64,000 nt of DNA from Salinicola peritrichatus (GTDB lineage: Bacteria > Pseudomonadota > Gammaproteobacteria > Pseudomonadales > Halomonadaceae): the NCBI RefSeq assembly GCF_003206715.1, contig NZ_PZJU01000002.1:62001-126000 (forward strand), in the 5' to 3' direction. The notes beneath the pieces were generated by a model, which was not told the DNA's origin, did not search any database, and was given only the letters and a program-made list of their open reading frames with translations. Shown in pieces: positions 45,187 through 53,719 of the stretch. A program made the position numbers and the translations under genes. How positions within the stretch are numbered: position 1 is the first letter of the stretch; each line of letters begins with the position of its first letter.

Positions 45187-45786
45187 GTGAGTGATCGCCA
45201 GCAGCGCCACCAACGCGCCATGCAGAAGCTCAAAACCCATGTCGACGAGAAGGTGGCCGCCGCCACCGAACAGCGCGGGCTGATACTGGTCTTCACCGGC
45301 AACGGCAAGGGCAAGACCACCGCCGCCTGGGGCACGGTCACCCGCGCGCTGGGCTACGGCTACCGGGTCGGCGTGATCCAGTTCATCAAGGGATTGTGGG
45401 AGTGCGGCGAGCGCGAGCGGCTGATCGAGGACCCCAATCTCGAAGTGCATGTGATGGCGACCGGGTTCACCTGGGAGACCCAGAATCGCGCGAGCGACAC
45501 CGCCGCCTGTCTCGAGGTATGGCGGGAAGCCGAGCGCCTGCTCGCCGATCCCGAGGTCTACCTGGTGGTGCTCGACGAGATCACCTACATGCTCAAGTTC
45601 GGCTATCTCGACATCGACAGCGTGCAACGCGCCATCGCCGAGCGACCACCCGAGCAGAGCGTCATCGTCACCGGCCGCAACGCCCATCGCGCCTTGATCG
45701 ACATGGCGGATACCGTCACCGAGATGAACGACGTCAAACACGCCTTCGATGCGGGAATACAGGCGCGCCGCGGCATCGACTACTGA
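45187..45786 (+). CDS. cobO: Cob(I)yrinic acid a,c-diamide adenosyltransferase
   Basis: This ATP-dependent enzyme adenosylates corrinoids during cobalamin synthesis or salvage (CobA/CobO/BtuR family), 199 residues. The P-loop is VFTGNGKGKTTAAWG and the family motif VVLDEITYMLKFGYLD follows; the C-terminus AFDAGIQARRGIDY is diagnostic. The start uses GTG at 45187, after CCGGAG. Its end overlaps the convergent btuF gene by 7 bp. Confidence 0.95.
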   Translation: MSDRQQRHQRAMQKLKTHVDEKVAAATEQRGLILVFTGNGKGKTTAAWGTVTRALGYGYRVGVIQFIKGLWECGERERLIEDPNLEVHVMATGFTWETQNRASDTAACLEVWREAERLLADPEVYLVVLDEITYMLKFGYLDIDSVQRAIAERPPEQSVIVTGRNAHRALIDMADTVTEMNDVKHAFDAGIQARRGIDY

Positions 45787-46682
45787 TTTCGCCCAAGGGC
45801 GCGGCACACCTGCCGCACGGCATCGAGCATGCGCGGTCCCGGGCGGCTGATGGCGTCCGGGTCGAGCGTGTAGAGCGCATCTTCGCGCACCGCCGGCAGT
45901 TCGTCGTGATCGCGCCAGAAATCCCGCCAGCGATCGTCGTTGCCGGCAGCCAGAATCACCTGCGGCTGCGCCTCGATCAGCGACTCCCAACCGATCTGGG
46001 GTACCAATACCGGCGCGTCGGAGAACAGCGGCTCGCCACCGCAGTGGCGGATCACCTGGGTCACGATCTGGCCGCCGGCCAAGGTGGTCAAGGGTGACTG
46101 GCCCAGTTGATAGAAAACCCGAGGCGGCGGCGACAAGGTCTGGGCGGTGGTCGCCAACCCGTGCTCGAAGCGCACGGCCGCCCGCTCGCCGGCCTCGGGA
46201 TGACCGCTGAGGCGCCCGATGTCGCGCAGATCGTCGGCGATTTGCCCGAGCCGGCGCGGCTCGCTGCGATAGACGGGAATATCCAATCGTTCGAGCTGTT
46301 CGACCAGTGCCGCCGGCGTGCCGCTGCCCCATGCCAGCACCAGGTCCGGCCGTTTGGACAGCACCAGCTCCAGCGGAATGCCGCGATAGCTGCCGATGCG
46401 GTCGAGCCGGCGCGCCGCGGGCGGGTAATCGCTGCCATCGATCACACCGACCAGTTGCCGACCGGCATCCACCGCGTAGCTCATCTCCACCAGATGCGGC
46501 GCCAGGGCGACGATCCGTTCGGCCGGCTGCGTCAGCACGATCGCTTTGCCCGCATCGTCGACGACACGGATATCGGCCCAGGCCGGCCGAGCCGGAAAAC
46601 AACCCGGCGCCATCAGTAACGCCGACGCCATTGAAAGGAAGGCAGGCTTCAGGAGTCGCGACAGTAGGGAAAGACGGCGCAT
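45780..46682 (-). CDS. btuF: Cobalamin ABC transporter substrate-binding protein
   Basis: This periplasmic binding protein receives B12 from BtuB, 300 residues. The signal peptide runs from MRRLSLLSRLLKPAFLSMAS to AWA. The mature part has the helical-backbone fold: RIVALAPHLVEMSYAVDAG, LVGVIDGSDYPPAARRLDRI, KPDLVLAWGSG-like and QVILAAGNDDRWRDFWR. btuC and btuD are not in the window, so the transporter core must be encoded elsewhere. No riboswitch is seen upstream of this gene. Confidence 0.88.
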   Translation of the reverse strand: MRRLSLLSRLLKPAFLSMASALLMAPGCFPARPAWADIRVVDDAGKAIVLTQPAERIVALAPHLVEMSYAVDAGRQLVGVIDGSDYPPAARRLDRIGSYRGIPLELVLSKRPDLVLAWGSGTPAALVEQLERLDIPVYRSEPRRLGQIADDLRDIGRLSGHPEAGERAAVRFEHGLATTAQTLSPPPRVFYQLGQSPLTTLAGGQIVTQVIRHCGGEPLFSDAPVLVPQIGWESLIEAQPQVILAAGNDDRWRDFWRDHDELPAVREDALYTLDPDAISRPGPRMLDAVRQVCRALGRNQ

Positions 46683-46797
46683 CTTCGTGTGGTCACTTGG
46701 GAAAAACGAACGGCCGAGCATAGCATGGGAACCGAACGATACTCGCTGCAGTGCTCGTTCCCGATGCAGTATGTCCTTTATCGACAGAGGAAACGCC

Positions 46798-47586
46798 ATG
46801 TCTCTCGCCAACCGCCCTCTAACGCGCCCCTTGTCACTGGCCCAAGGTCTGGGCCTCGCCGGCCTGCTCGCCGCCATGGTCTTCGCCACGCCGGCGCTTG
46901 CCGACAAGACCCCGCGCCAGATTCACGTTCAGGCCGACGCGACACTGGACGTCGCCCCCGACATGGCGACACTCGACGCGCGCCTGTGGGAGCGTACCCC
47001 CGCGCAGGTTCAGGGCCAGGAATCCAGCGGCGACAGCGATGCGATCAAGGAAGCGCGCGATCGCCTGGAATCGCGCACCGGCGAGCTGATTCGCACGCTG
47101 GAAAACGCCGGCGTGGAGAGCGGCGACATTCGCGCCGGCTCGCTGAGCGTGCGTCCCGATTACATCCAGGCGCCGCGCAATGGCGACGACGACACGCCGC
47201 CGCAGGTTCGTACCCAGGTCGAACGCTCGGTCTCGCTGACCCTGAACGACCTCGACCAGTTGCCCCGCGTGCTCGATGCCCTGACCGCCGCCGGCGTCGA
47301 TTCTCTCGACGGCGTCAGCTATGGACTGCAGGACAGCAACGCCGCCGACGACCAGGCGTTGAAGAAGGCCCTCGAGCGTGCCCGCCAAAAGGCCGAGATG
47401 ATGGCCGAGACGCTGAACGTCGACCTCGGCGACGTCGTCAGCATCGAGGAGACCACCGCGCCGCGTTACCAACCGCAGATGATGCGTGCCATGGCCAAGT
47501 CGGAAAGCGACGCCGCGCCGAAATATCGCAGTGGCGAGATCAGCATCGACGCCGGCGTCAGCGTGGTGTGGGAGATCGACGACTGA
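46798..47586 (+). CDS. SIMPL domain (DUF541) periplasmic protein
   Basis: A 262-residue protein with a signal peptide (MSLANRPLTRPLSLAQGLGL to PALA) and a DUF541/SIMPL domain (IHVQADATLDVAPDMATLDA; DQALKKALERARQKAEMMAE; C-terminal ISIDAGVSVVWEID). E. coli YggE is the best-known relative and is linked to oxidative-stress tolerance; mechanism is unclear. Shine-Dalgarno AGAGGAAA precedes ATG 46798. Its 3' end overlaps the convergent transporter gene by 29 bp. Confidence 0.88.
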   Translation: MSLANRPLTRPLSLAQGLGLAGLLAAMVFATPALADKTPRQIHVQADATLDVAPDMATLDARLWERTPAQVQGQESSGDSDAIKEARDRLESRTGELIRTLENAGVESGDIRAGSLSVRPDYIQAPRNGDDDTPPQVRTQVERSVSLTLNDLDQLPRVLDALTAAGVDSLDGVSYGLQDSNAADDQALKKALERARQKAEMMAETLNVDLGDVVSIEETTAPRYQPQMMRAMAKSESDAAPKYRSGEISIDAGVSVVWEIDD

Positions 47587-49006
47587 TGACAGCCTCTCCC
47601 ACCAGCGCCAGGGCGAGAATCGCGGCGATCCAGCGCCAGTCGAAGCCGGCTCCCAGCCAGCCGAGGGCATCCAGGAACACCACCAGGATCGCCAGCGGAC
47701 TGACGTAACGAATGACGAACTGCCATAGCACATGGAGCCACGGCGGCAGGCCCAGCTCGTCTCGGATCGCCTGGCGATGCATCACGAATCCGGCCAGGAT
47801 CGCCATGCCCAGGCCGCCCAGCGGCATCATCAGACGCGAAGTCAGGAAATCGAGCCAGTCGAAGAAGTGGCGACCGGCCAGTTTCCAGTCCGCGCCGACG
47901 TTGAACGACAGCATCGCCAGCGTGCTGACGATCCACAGCACGATGCCGACACCCCAGGCCGCGCGGCGGCGTGATACGCCATGGCTCTCGTTCAACCAGG
48001 CGACGGTCGCCTCGATCATCGAGATGGCGGAGGTCAGGGCCGCCACCGCCAGCATCAGGAAGAACACGACCTCGATCACGCCGCCCAGCGGCATCTGCTG
48101 GAACGCCAGCGGCAGGCTCATGAAGATCAGGCCGGGCCCGGACGCCGGGTCCATGCCATTGGCGAAGATCACCGGAAAGATCGCCAGTCCCGCCATCAGC
48201 GCCACCAGGGTGTCGCAGATCGCCACCGTCAGCGTGGTACGCCCGATCGATTGATCCGCCGGCAGATAGGCGCCATAGGTCAGGATCGCACCCGAGGCGA
48301 GCGACAGCGTGAAGAAGGCATGCCCCATCGCCGCCAGTACCGCTGCGCCGGTCAGCTTGCCGGGATCGAAGGCGAACAGGAACAGGAAGCCCGCCTTGAA
48401 GCCGCCGCTGAACAGCGCGTAGACGATCATGATCACCAGCATGATGACCAGCCCGGGCATCATCCAGCGTACGCTGCGCTCGATGCCGGCCTGCACGCCC
48501 TTGCCGACGATCGCCATCGTCGCCACGGTCACCAGGGTGCTCCAGAAGCCCAGATTCCAGGGGTTGGCATTGTTGGCGGTGAAGATCGCCGCCATGCCCT
48601 CGACGCTATCGGCAGCGAGCCCGCCGCTGAGCGCCTTCCACAGGTACGAAACCGACCAGCCGGCGACCACCACGTAAAACGACAGGACCATGAAACCGCA
48701 CAGCATCGCCATCCAGCCCAGCGTCGCCCACAGCCCGCTACGGCCGGATTCCCGCGCGACGCGACGAATGGCGTCGACCGGACTGCCGCGTCCGCGGCGC
48801 CCGAGCGCGATTTCGCTCATCATCACGGGAATGCCGATGGCGGCGATGCACAGCAGATAGACCAGGACGAAGGCGCCACCGCCGTATTCGCCGGTCATGT
48901 AGGGGAATTTCCAGATATTGCCGAGGCCCACCGACGAGCCGGTGGCGGCCAGGACGAAGCCCCAGCGACCGAGCCAAAGAGCCTTGGGTCGTGCAATTGC
49001 GGTCAT
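47558..49006 (-). CDS. Sodium-dependent transporter of the NSS (SLC6/LeuT) family
   Basis: A 482-residue inner-membrane symporter, probably for an amino acid or an osmolyte. TM1 begins GFVLAATGSSVGLGNIWKFP, the diagnostic NSS motif, with the unwound region GxNSxGLGNxWKFPY well kept, then GGAFVLVYLLCIAAIGIPVM. About 11-12 helices. Substrate cannot be deduced, though Na+-driven uptake fits a halophile. Start at 49006 is supported by GAGGAA. It is convergent with the SIMPL gene and divergent from ktrA. Confidence 0.92.
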   Translation of the reverse strand: MTAIARPKALWLGRWGFVLAATGSSVGLGNIWKFPYMTGEYGGGAFVLVYLLCIAAIGIPVMMSEIALGRRGRGSPVDAIRRVARESGRSGLWATLGWMAMLCGFMVLSFYVVVAGWSVSYLWKALSGGLAADSVEGMAAIFTANNANPWNLGFWSTLVTVATMAIVGKGVQAGIERSVRWMMPGLVIMLVIMIVYALFSGGFKAGFLFLFAFDPGKLTGAAVLAAMGHAFFTLSLASGAILTYGAYLPADQSIGRTTLTVAICDTLVALMAGLAIFPVIFANGMDPASGPGLIFMSLPLAFQQMPLGGVIEVVFFLMLAVAALTSAISMIEATVAWLNESHGVSRRRAAWGVGIVLWIVSTLAMLSFNVGADWKLAGRHFFDWLDFLTSRLMMPLGGLGMAILAGFVMHRQAIRDELGLPPWLHVLWQFVIRYVSPLAILVVFLDALGWLGAGFDWRWIAAILALALVGEAVISRRSPTPR

Positions 49007-49236
49007 GATTCCTCGAACACGAAAGCCGCCTGACGGCAGGCGACAAAAGCGAAGTCAAGCCCGGTCGGGACGGTCGTGCCGAACCGCCCGGGCAAGCGTG
49101 AATGCGGCGGGATTGTACCTTCGGCCTGCCCGGCATGCGACCCGCGGGGAGTGGCACCGCTGGAGGGTTGGGCTGGCCTATGCAAAGCTTGAGCGGAAAA
49201 GGCCCGCGCGGCGGCAAGCGATACGAGGAGTTTCCG

Positions 49237-49893
49237 ATGTCCCGACAATTTGCCATTCTCGGCCTTGGCTACTTCGGCACTACCGTGGCCCGCGAACTGA
49301 AGCGCCATCAGAACCAGGTCCTCGGTGTCGATCGCGATAAAGCCCGGGTGGAGGCCGTGGCGGACGTACTCGACCATGCGGTGATCGCCGATCTCACCGA
49401 CGACAAGGCCCTCGCCGAGCTCTTCCTCGAGGCCTATGACGCCGTCGTCATCGATGTCGACGACAACCTGGAAACGAGCATGATCTGCATGCTCCACGCC
49501 AAGGAGCTCGGGGCCAAGGAGATCTGGGCCAAGGCGCACAGCGATTCGCACTACAAGCTACTGGAGCGCCTCGGCGCCGATCGGGTGGTCTATCCCGAAT
49601 ATGACGTCGGCGTCCGCGTCGCCGAGAGCCTCAACTACCACGCCATGGTCGATTTCATCCGCCTCGGCGAACACCAGTTCATCATCGAAGTGGAAACCAC
49701 CGGGCAGCTGGTCGAGAAGTACACCAGTGTCGCCGATCTGCCCATCGATCGCGAGGCGATCTTCCTGGTCGCGATCAAGCGCGGCCAGCAAGTGATCCGT
49801 AACCCCGCCGACGACACACCACTCGATGCCGGCGACCATCTGATACTGATGGGCGACCTGCAGGCCCTGCGCGAAATCGGCAAGCACCTATGA
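49237..49893 (+). CDS. ktrA: K+ uptake regulatory subunit (RCK domain), KtrA/TrkA type
   Basis: A 218-residue cytosolic protein with an N-terminal Rossmann RCK domain (FAILGLGYFGTTVARELKRH, then LGVDRDKARVEA) and a C-terminal RCK_C domain from about residue 135. It gates the KtrB channel in response to nucleotides. ATG 49237 follows ACGAGGAG. It is 58 bp from ktrB. High K+ uptake is central to halophile osmoadaptation. Confidence 0.9.
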   Translation: MSRQFAILGLGYFGTTVARELKRHQNQVLGVDRDKARVEAVADVLDHAVIADLTDDKALAELFLEAYDAVVIDVDDNLETSMICMLHAKELGAKEIWAKAHSDSHYKLLERLGADRVVYPEYDVGVRVAESLNYHAMVDFIRLGEHQFIIEVETTGQLVEKYTSVADLPIDREAIFLVAIKRGQQVIRNPADDTPLDAGDHLILMGDLQALREIGKHL

Positions 49894-49951
49894 TGTGTCC
49901 GGCTTCACGATCCGGCGGTTCGCACGCCCAGGCTTGGCGCGGAGTGTACCC

Positions 49952-51319
49952 ATGAGGCGCTGGCAACGACTCAGACACCCCTTCCGTCGCGCGCCCCACG
50001 GCAGCATCATTCGTCTCTCCCCGCCGGAAGTCCTGCTGCTGGGTTTTGCCCTGCTATGCGCCGCCGGCGCGCTGATGCTGTGGCTGCCGGGCAGCGCGAC
50101 ACGTCCGTTGTCATGGCCGGAGGCGTTGTTCACGGCAACCTCGGCGGTGACGGTGACCGGGCTTTCGGTGATCGATGTCGGCAGCGATCTGACCTTCGGC
50201 GGGCAACTGATAGTGATGTTGCTGATCCAGGTCGGCGGGCTGGGATTCATGACCTTCGCCGCGCTCACGGTGCTGCTGCTCGGCGCACGCTTGCCGCTCC
50301 AACAACAGAATCTGGTGCGTGCGGCACTCGGTGAGATCGCCTTCAGCGACATTCGCAAATTGATCAAGCTGGTGATTGTCTTCGCCCTGCTCGTCGAAAG
50401 CTTCGGCACGGCGTTGCTGGCCATGCGCTGGGTCCCCGAGTACGGCTGGCCGATGGGCCTATGGCACAGCGTCTTCCATGCCGTGTCGGCCTTCAATAAC
50501 GCCGGCTTCTCGACCTGGCCGGACAGCCTGACCCAGGAAGTGAACGATCCGCTGGTCAACGCCGTCGTCACGCTGCTGTTCATCGTCGGTGGTCTGGGGT
50601 TCGTGGTGGTCAGCGACATTTATCGGCAACGCCGCTGGTCACGTCTGGCCATGCAGACCAAGGTGGTCCTGCTGGCGACGTTTTGGCTGAATTTGATCGC
50701 CACCGCGCTGCTGCTGGGCCTCGAGTGGTCGAACCCGCATACGCTGGGCGGCATGAGCGATCTCTTTGCGCGCCTTCAGGCCGCCTGGTTCCAGGCCGTC
50801 ACGCCGCGAACGGCGGGGTTCAATACCTTGGATACGGCCTCGCTCACCGATGCCTCGACGCTGCTGACCATGCTGCTGATGTTCATCGGTGCCGGCTCCA
50901 GCTCGACGGCGAGCGGAATCAAGATCGGTACCTTCGTCGTGCTGCTGCTAACCGCACGGGCGTTCTATCGCAACACCGAGCATCCTACCGTTTTCGGTCG
51001 CTCGATCTCTCAGGAGACGGTGATCAAGGCGATTACGGTGGCACTGGCCGGAGTCCTGCTCGTGTTCCTGACGCTGTTCGGCCTGACCATCACCGATCGT
51101 GACCAGTCCTTCCTCGATCTGGCCTTCGAAACCGTTTCCGCTTTCGGCACCGTCGGCCTTTCACGTGGCATCACCGAGGATATTTCCCTACCTGGCCAGT
51201 TGTTGCTCGGGCTGACCATGTTGCTCGGTCGCGTCGGACCGCTCTCGGTGGGGTATTTCCTCGCCACCCGCCGGGCCCGTGGAGTCCGTTATGCCAAGGG
51301 CGAGATCCAGATCGGCTAG
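49952..51319 (+). CDS. ktrB: Na+-dependent K+ transporter, KtrB type
   Basis: A 455-residue member of the Trk/Ktr/HKT superfamily, with four M1-P-M2 repeats. Pore loops with the selectivity glycine are visible: TSAVTVTGLSVID, FNNAGFSTWPDS, TPRTAGFNTLD and SAFGTVGLSRG. Length fits KtrB rather than TrkH (about 483). ATG 49952 with GGAG at 49941-49944 is preferred to the GTG at 49895 overlapping the ktrA stop. It works with KtrA as a complex. Confidence 0.9.
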   Translation: MRRWQRLRHPFRRAPHGSIIRLSPPEVLLLGFALLCAAGALMLWLPGSATRPLSWPEALFTATSAVTVTGLSVIDVGSDLTFGGQLIVMLLIQVGGLGFMTFAALTVLLLGARLPLQQQNLVRAALGEIAFSDIRKLIKLVIVFALLVESFGTALLAMRWVPEYGWPMGLWHSVFHAVSAFNNAGFSTWPDSLTQEVNDPLVNAVVTLLFIVGGLGFVVVSDIYRQRRWSRLAMQTKVVLLATFWLNLIATALLLGLEWSNPHTLGGMSDLFARLQAAWFQAVTPRTAGFNTLDTASLTDASTLLTMLLMFIGAGSSSTASGIKIGTFVVLLLTARAFYRNTEHPTVFGRSISQETVIKAITVALAGVLLVFLTLFGLTITDRDQSFLDLAFETVSAFGTVGLSRGITEDISLPGQLLLGLTMLLGRVGPLSVGYFLATRRARGVRYAKGEIQIG

Positions 51320-51486
51320 GCCTTTATCTCAAGTCGGCCGGCGATGTTCGGACCCACGCCAGCCCATGAACCCTGAACGACAAAAAACCTCAGATGTTAT
51401 CCCGCTTTAAGCGGCTTCGCCGGATAGGATGATATGATCGTTAATCAAAAATTAATGTATCTCATAAGGCATTAGAGGCGGTGTTG

Positions 51487-52383
51487 ATGCTGGATTACAA
51501 GCTTCTGGAAGCACTAGCGGCGATCGTCGATCAGGGCGGCTTCGAGCGTGGCGCGCAGCAACTCAACCTGACCCAGTCCGCCGTGTCTCAGCGCATCAAG
51601 CTGCTGGAGGCCCGCCTGGGCCAGCCGGTTCTGGTCCGCACGCCTCGCCTGATGCCCACACCATTGGGCCAGCGCCTGCTCAACCATGCGCAGCAGGTAC
51701 AACTGCTCGAGCACGACTTGCTCGACCAGATCCCGGCGCTCGGAGAAGGCACACAACGACTACGGCTGGCGATCAATGCCGACAGCCTTGCCTCTTGGTG
51801 GGCGCCAACCGTCGGCGATTTCTGTCACCTCCACGGCGTGCTGCTCGACATGGTCGTGGATGAGCGGGAAGGTGCCCTGAAGCGCATGCGCGATGGTGAA
51901 GTCACCGGCTGCATCTGCGTCGCCGAACGTCCGGTGCAAGGCGCCCGGGCCCGCCAGTTGGGGAACATGCGTTACCGCGTGATGGCGAGTCCGGCGTTTA
52001 CTAAACACTATTTCACGGACGGGATAACCGCGCAGGCGCTGGCCCACGCCCCGGCCATTCTCTACGGTCCCAATGAAGGTCTACATCAGCGCTATTTCGC
52101 CATTCGCGGCTTCAAGGGCTCTTTCCCCCATCATGTCTGCCCCTCTTCCGAGGGCGTTCTGCACATGGCGCTTGCTGGCATCGGCTACGGGCTGATACCC
52201 GAGAGTCTGGGTTTGCAGGCGCTGGAGGCAGGCCAGTTGGTCGACCTGGATCCGCAATATCCGCTGGACGTGTCGCTGTATTGGCACTACTGGCGCCACG
52301 GGGGGGAACTGCTCGACGCACTGACCGATCACCTGATCTCGGTCAGCGATAACTGGCTGACGCCGGTGTTGGCCACGGGTTGA
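51487..52383 (+). CDS. argP: LysR-family regulator ArgP (IciA-like)
   Basis: A 298-residue transcription factor. The N-terminal HTH matches ArgP closely (DYKLLEALAAIVDQGGFERG; LNLTQSAVSQRIKLLEARLG; PVLVRTPRLMPTPLGQRLL). The effector domain keeps LRLAINADSLASWWAP, as in E. coli ArgP (SLAVNADSLATW). ArgP controls arginine/lysine export and other genes; no lysE/argO exporter is adjacent. ATG 51487 is chosen with AGAGG at 51474-51478. The AT-rich leader (51430-51470) with TTAATCAAAAATTAA is a likely promoter/operator. Confidence 0.85.
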   Translation: MLDYKLLEALAAIVDQGGFERGAQQLNLTQSAVSQRIKLLEARLGQPVLVRTPRLMPTPLGQRLLNHAQQVQLLEHDLLDQIPALGEGTQRLRLAINADSLASWWAPTVGDFCHLHGVLLDMVVDEREGALKRMRDGEVTGCICVAERPVQGARARQLGNMRYRVMASPAFTKHYFTDGITAQALAHAPAILYGPNEGLHQRYFAIRGFKGSFPHHVCPSSEGVLHMALAGIGYGLIPESLGLQALEAGQLVDLDPQYPLDVSLYWHYWRHGGELLDALTDHLISVSDNWLTPVLATG

Positions 52384-52539
52384 TGCGTGTTGCCAGCGAA
52401 TCGCCATCGGCGAACGACAACTTCTTCTTGCGATCCAATTACTTGCGCGTCCAGATCGGTGTTCTAGACTAGGCGGTGTGCGAAAAGTCGGCGAGCCCGG
52501 AGACTTGCCTGCAAGAGAATGACACAAGGAGACAGTGAC

Positions 52540-52920
52540 ATGACCCACAAGCGTCCACAAACCGCCCTATGGATGGCCCTCGCCGGGGTAATCACGCTAG
52601 GCACGCTGGCCGGCTGCGCCAGTGACAGCAGCTCGGTGGAGAAGGACAGTACCGACTATGTCGTGACCGGCCTCGGAGACGACCAGGACGAAGCGCTCGA
52701 AAACGCCAAACAGCGCGCACTCGAGCAGTGCGAGTCCGAGGATCGCGAGGAGTTCGTGATCGTCGAGCAGCAGATGATGGGGCCCGACGACAACATGCAG
52801 AAAAGTTCGGACGCCAGTTCCCAGCTCGAGGGCGCCACGGTGAACGAAGATACCGAGTTGCAGGCGGCCACGCAGGAAGGTGACGGCTACAAGGCGACCT
52901 GGACGATTCGCTGCCGTTGA
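52540..52920 (+). CDS. Small outer-membrane lipoprotein of unknown function
   Basis: A 126-residue secreted protein. The signal peptide ends in the lipobox TLAGC at about residue 25. The mature part is strongly acidic (typical of halophile secreted proteins) with DEALENAKQRALEQCESEDR and a final CR. Two further cysteines (the one in EQCESED and the last but one residue) could form a disulfide. I do not recognise a family. Good AAGGA Shine-Dalgarno. Confidence 0.75.
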   Translation: MTHKRPQTALWMALAGVITLGTLAGCASDSSSVEKDSTDYVVTGLGDDQDEALENAKQRALEQCESEDREEFVIVEQQMMGPDDNMQKSSDASSQLEGATVNEDTELQAATQEGDGYKATWTIRCR

Positions 52921-52940
52921 TTCTCACCAAATCAGTCCGG

Positions 52941-52985
52941 ATCAATGCCCACGGAACCGGTTCACGGACTTTCGCGGGCATTGAT
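52941..52985. terminator. Inverted repeat between convergent genes, possible bidirectional terminator
   Basis: Perfect 10-bp arms ATCAATGCCC (52941-52950) and GGGCATTGAT (52976-52985) with a 25-nt loop lie between the lipoprotein gene (plus) and the thiamine-binding gene (minus). No strong T-run, so the role is tentative. Confidence 0.4.
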
Positions 52986-53035
52986 TCCATGACGCAGCGC
53001 TATTCCAGCGGTCATGTCGGTCACCACCGCTCATG

Positions 53036-53341
53036 TCAACCGTCGCGTAACAGCGTCTCCACGCTGGCGACCTTGTCATCCATCCGCTGGTCCCGATCGG
53101 TCCGAGTTCCCATCTTCAACGTCGTGGTGATGCGCGGCGCGCCCATGCCATGAACCCGCTCATGGCAGGCTTTGACCACCGCCATGACGTCGTCCCAGGG
53201 ACCCTCGATGTTGGTCCCGTAGGCATGCATGCGGTAGTTGAGGCCGGAGGCCTCGATGACACGCTGGCATTGCGCCACGTAAGACGAAACCGACACACCC
53301 ACGCCCAGCGGTACGACGCATAGATCGATAATGACGTGCAT
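53036..53341 (-). CDS. Thiamine-binding protein of the MTH1187/YkoF (DUF77) family
   Basis: A 101-residue cytosolic protein with a ferredoxin-like fold expected for DUF77. Motifs: IIDLCVVPLGVGVSVSSYVA, GLNYRMHAYGTNIEGPWDDV and RITTTLKMGTRTDRDQ, all typical. Family members bind thiamine or HMP. A strong Shine-Dalgarno (AAGGAGGAG) stands just before the start at 53341. It is the first and only gene of its unit. Confidence 0.9.
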   Translation of the reverse strand: MHVIIDLCVVPLGVGVSVSSYVAQCQRVIEASGLNYRMHAYGTNIEGPWDDVMAVVKACHERVHGMGAPRITTTLKMGTRTDRDQRMDDKVASVETLLRDG

Positions 53342-53719
53342 ATGCTCCTCCTTGGTTCTGGCTCAGTCAGGCAGTCTGGCACGTATAGTCCCCATGTACG
53401 ATTAACGCCTGTCGACGATCGCAGGCAAAAATCATAAGCGCAGCTAGACTATTGCAGTAATAGCGCTAGGCTTATTGACGACCAAGCCGTTAGCACGCAA
53501 TGTATTCAATGCCAACAAATCAGGGAACAGGGACCGAGGTACACCACGTTCCGTCGCCGTCGTTCGATCCCTCGGACCGTCTCGAGCGAGTGGAAAATGA
53601 TCGAGAAATCGCATCAGCGCGGTCGATTCCGTAGCTTACAAGGTCGTTTTTCAGCGCCTGCGCAGTACGAGAGTTCCATGCGGCAAGGGAATGTAGCGTG
53701 CCCTTCGCTAGGAAAGACC
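53342..53719. promoter_or_regulatory. 378-bp divergent region between the thiamine-binding gene and cfa
   Basis: No gene is seen. A short palindrome CTATT-GCAGT-AATAG (53449-53463) and a -35-like TTGACG (53475-53480) lie in an AT-richer stretch; a matching -10 is unclear. In E. coli cfa has a sigma-70 and a sigma-S promoter, and this long leader would have room for both. The frame of cfa is open from about 53597 but its upstream part is not conserved. Confidence 0.4.
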
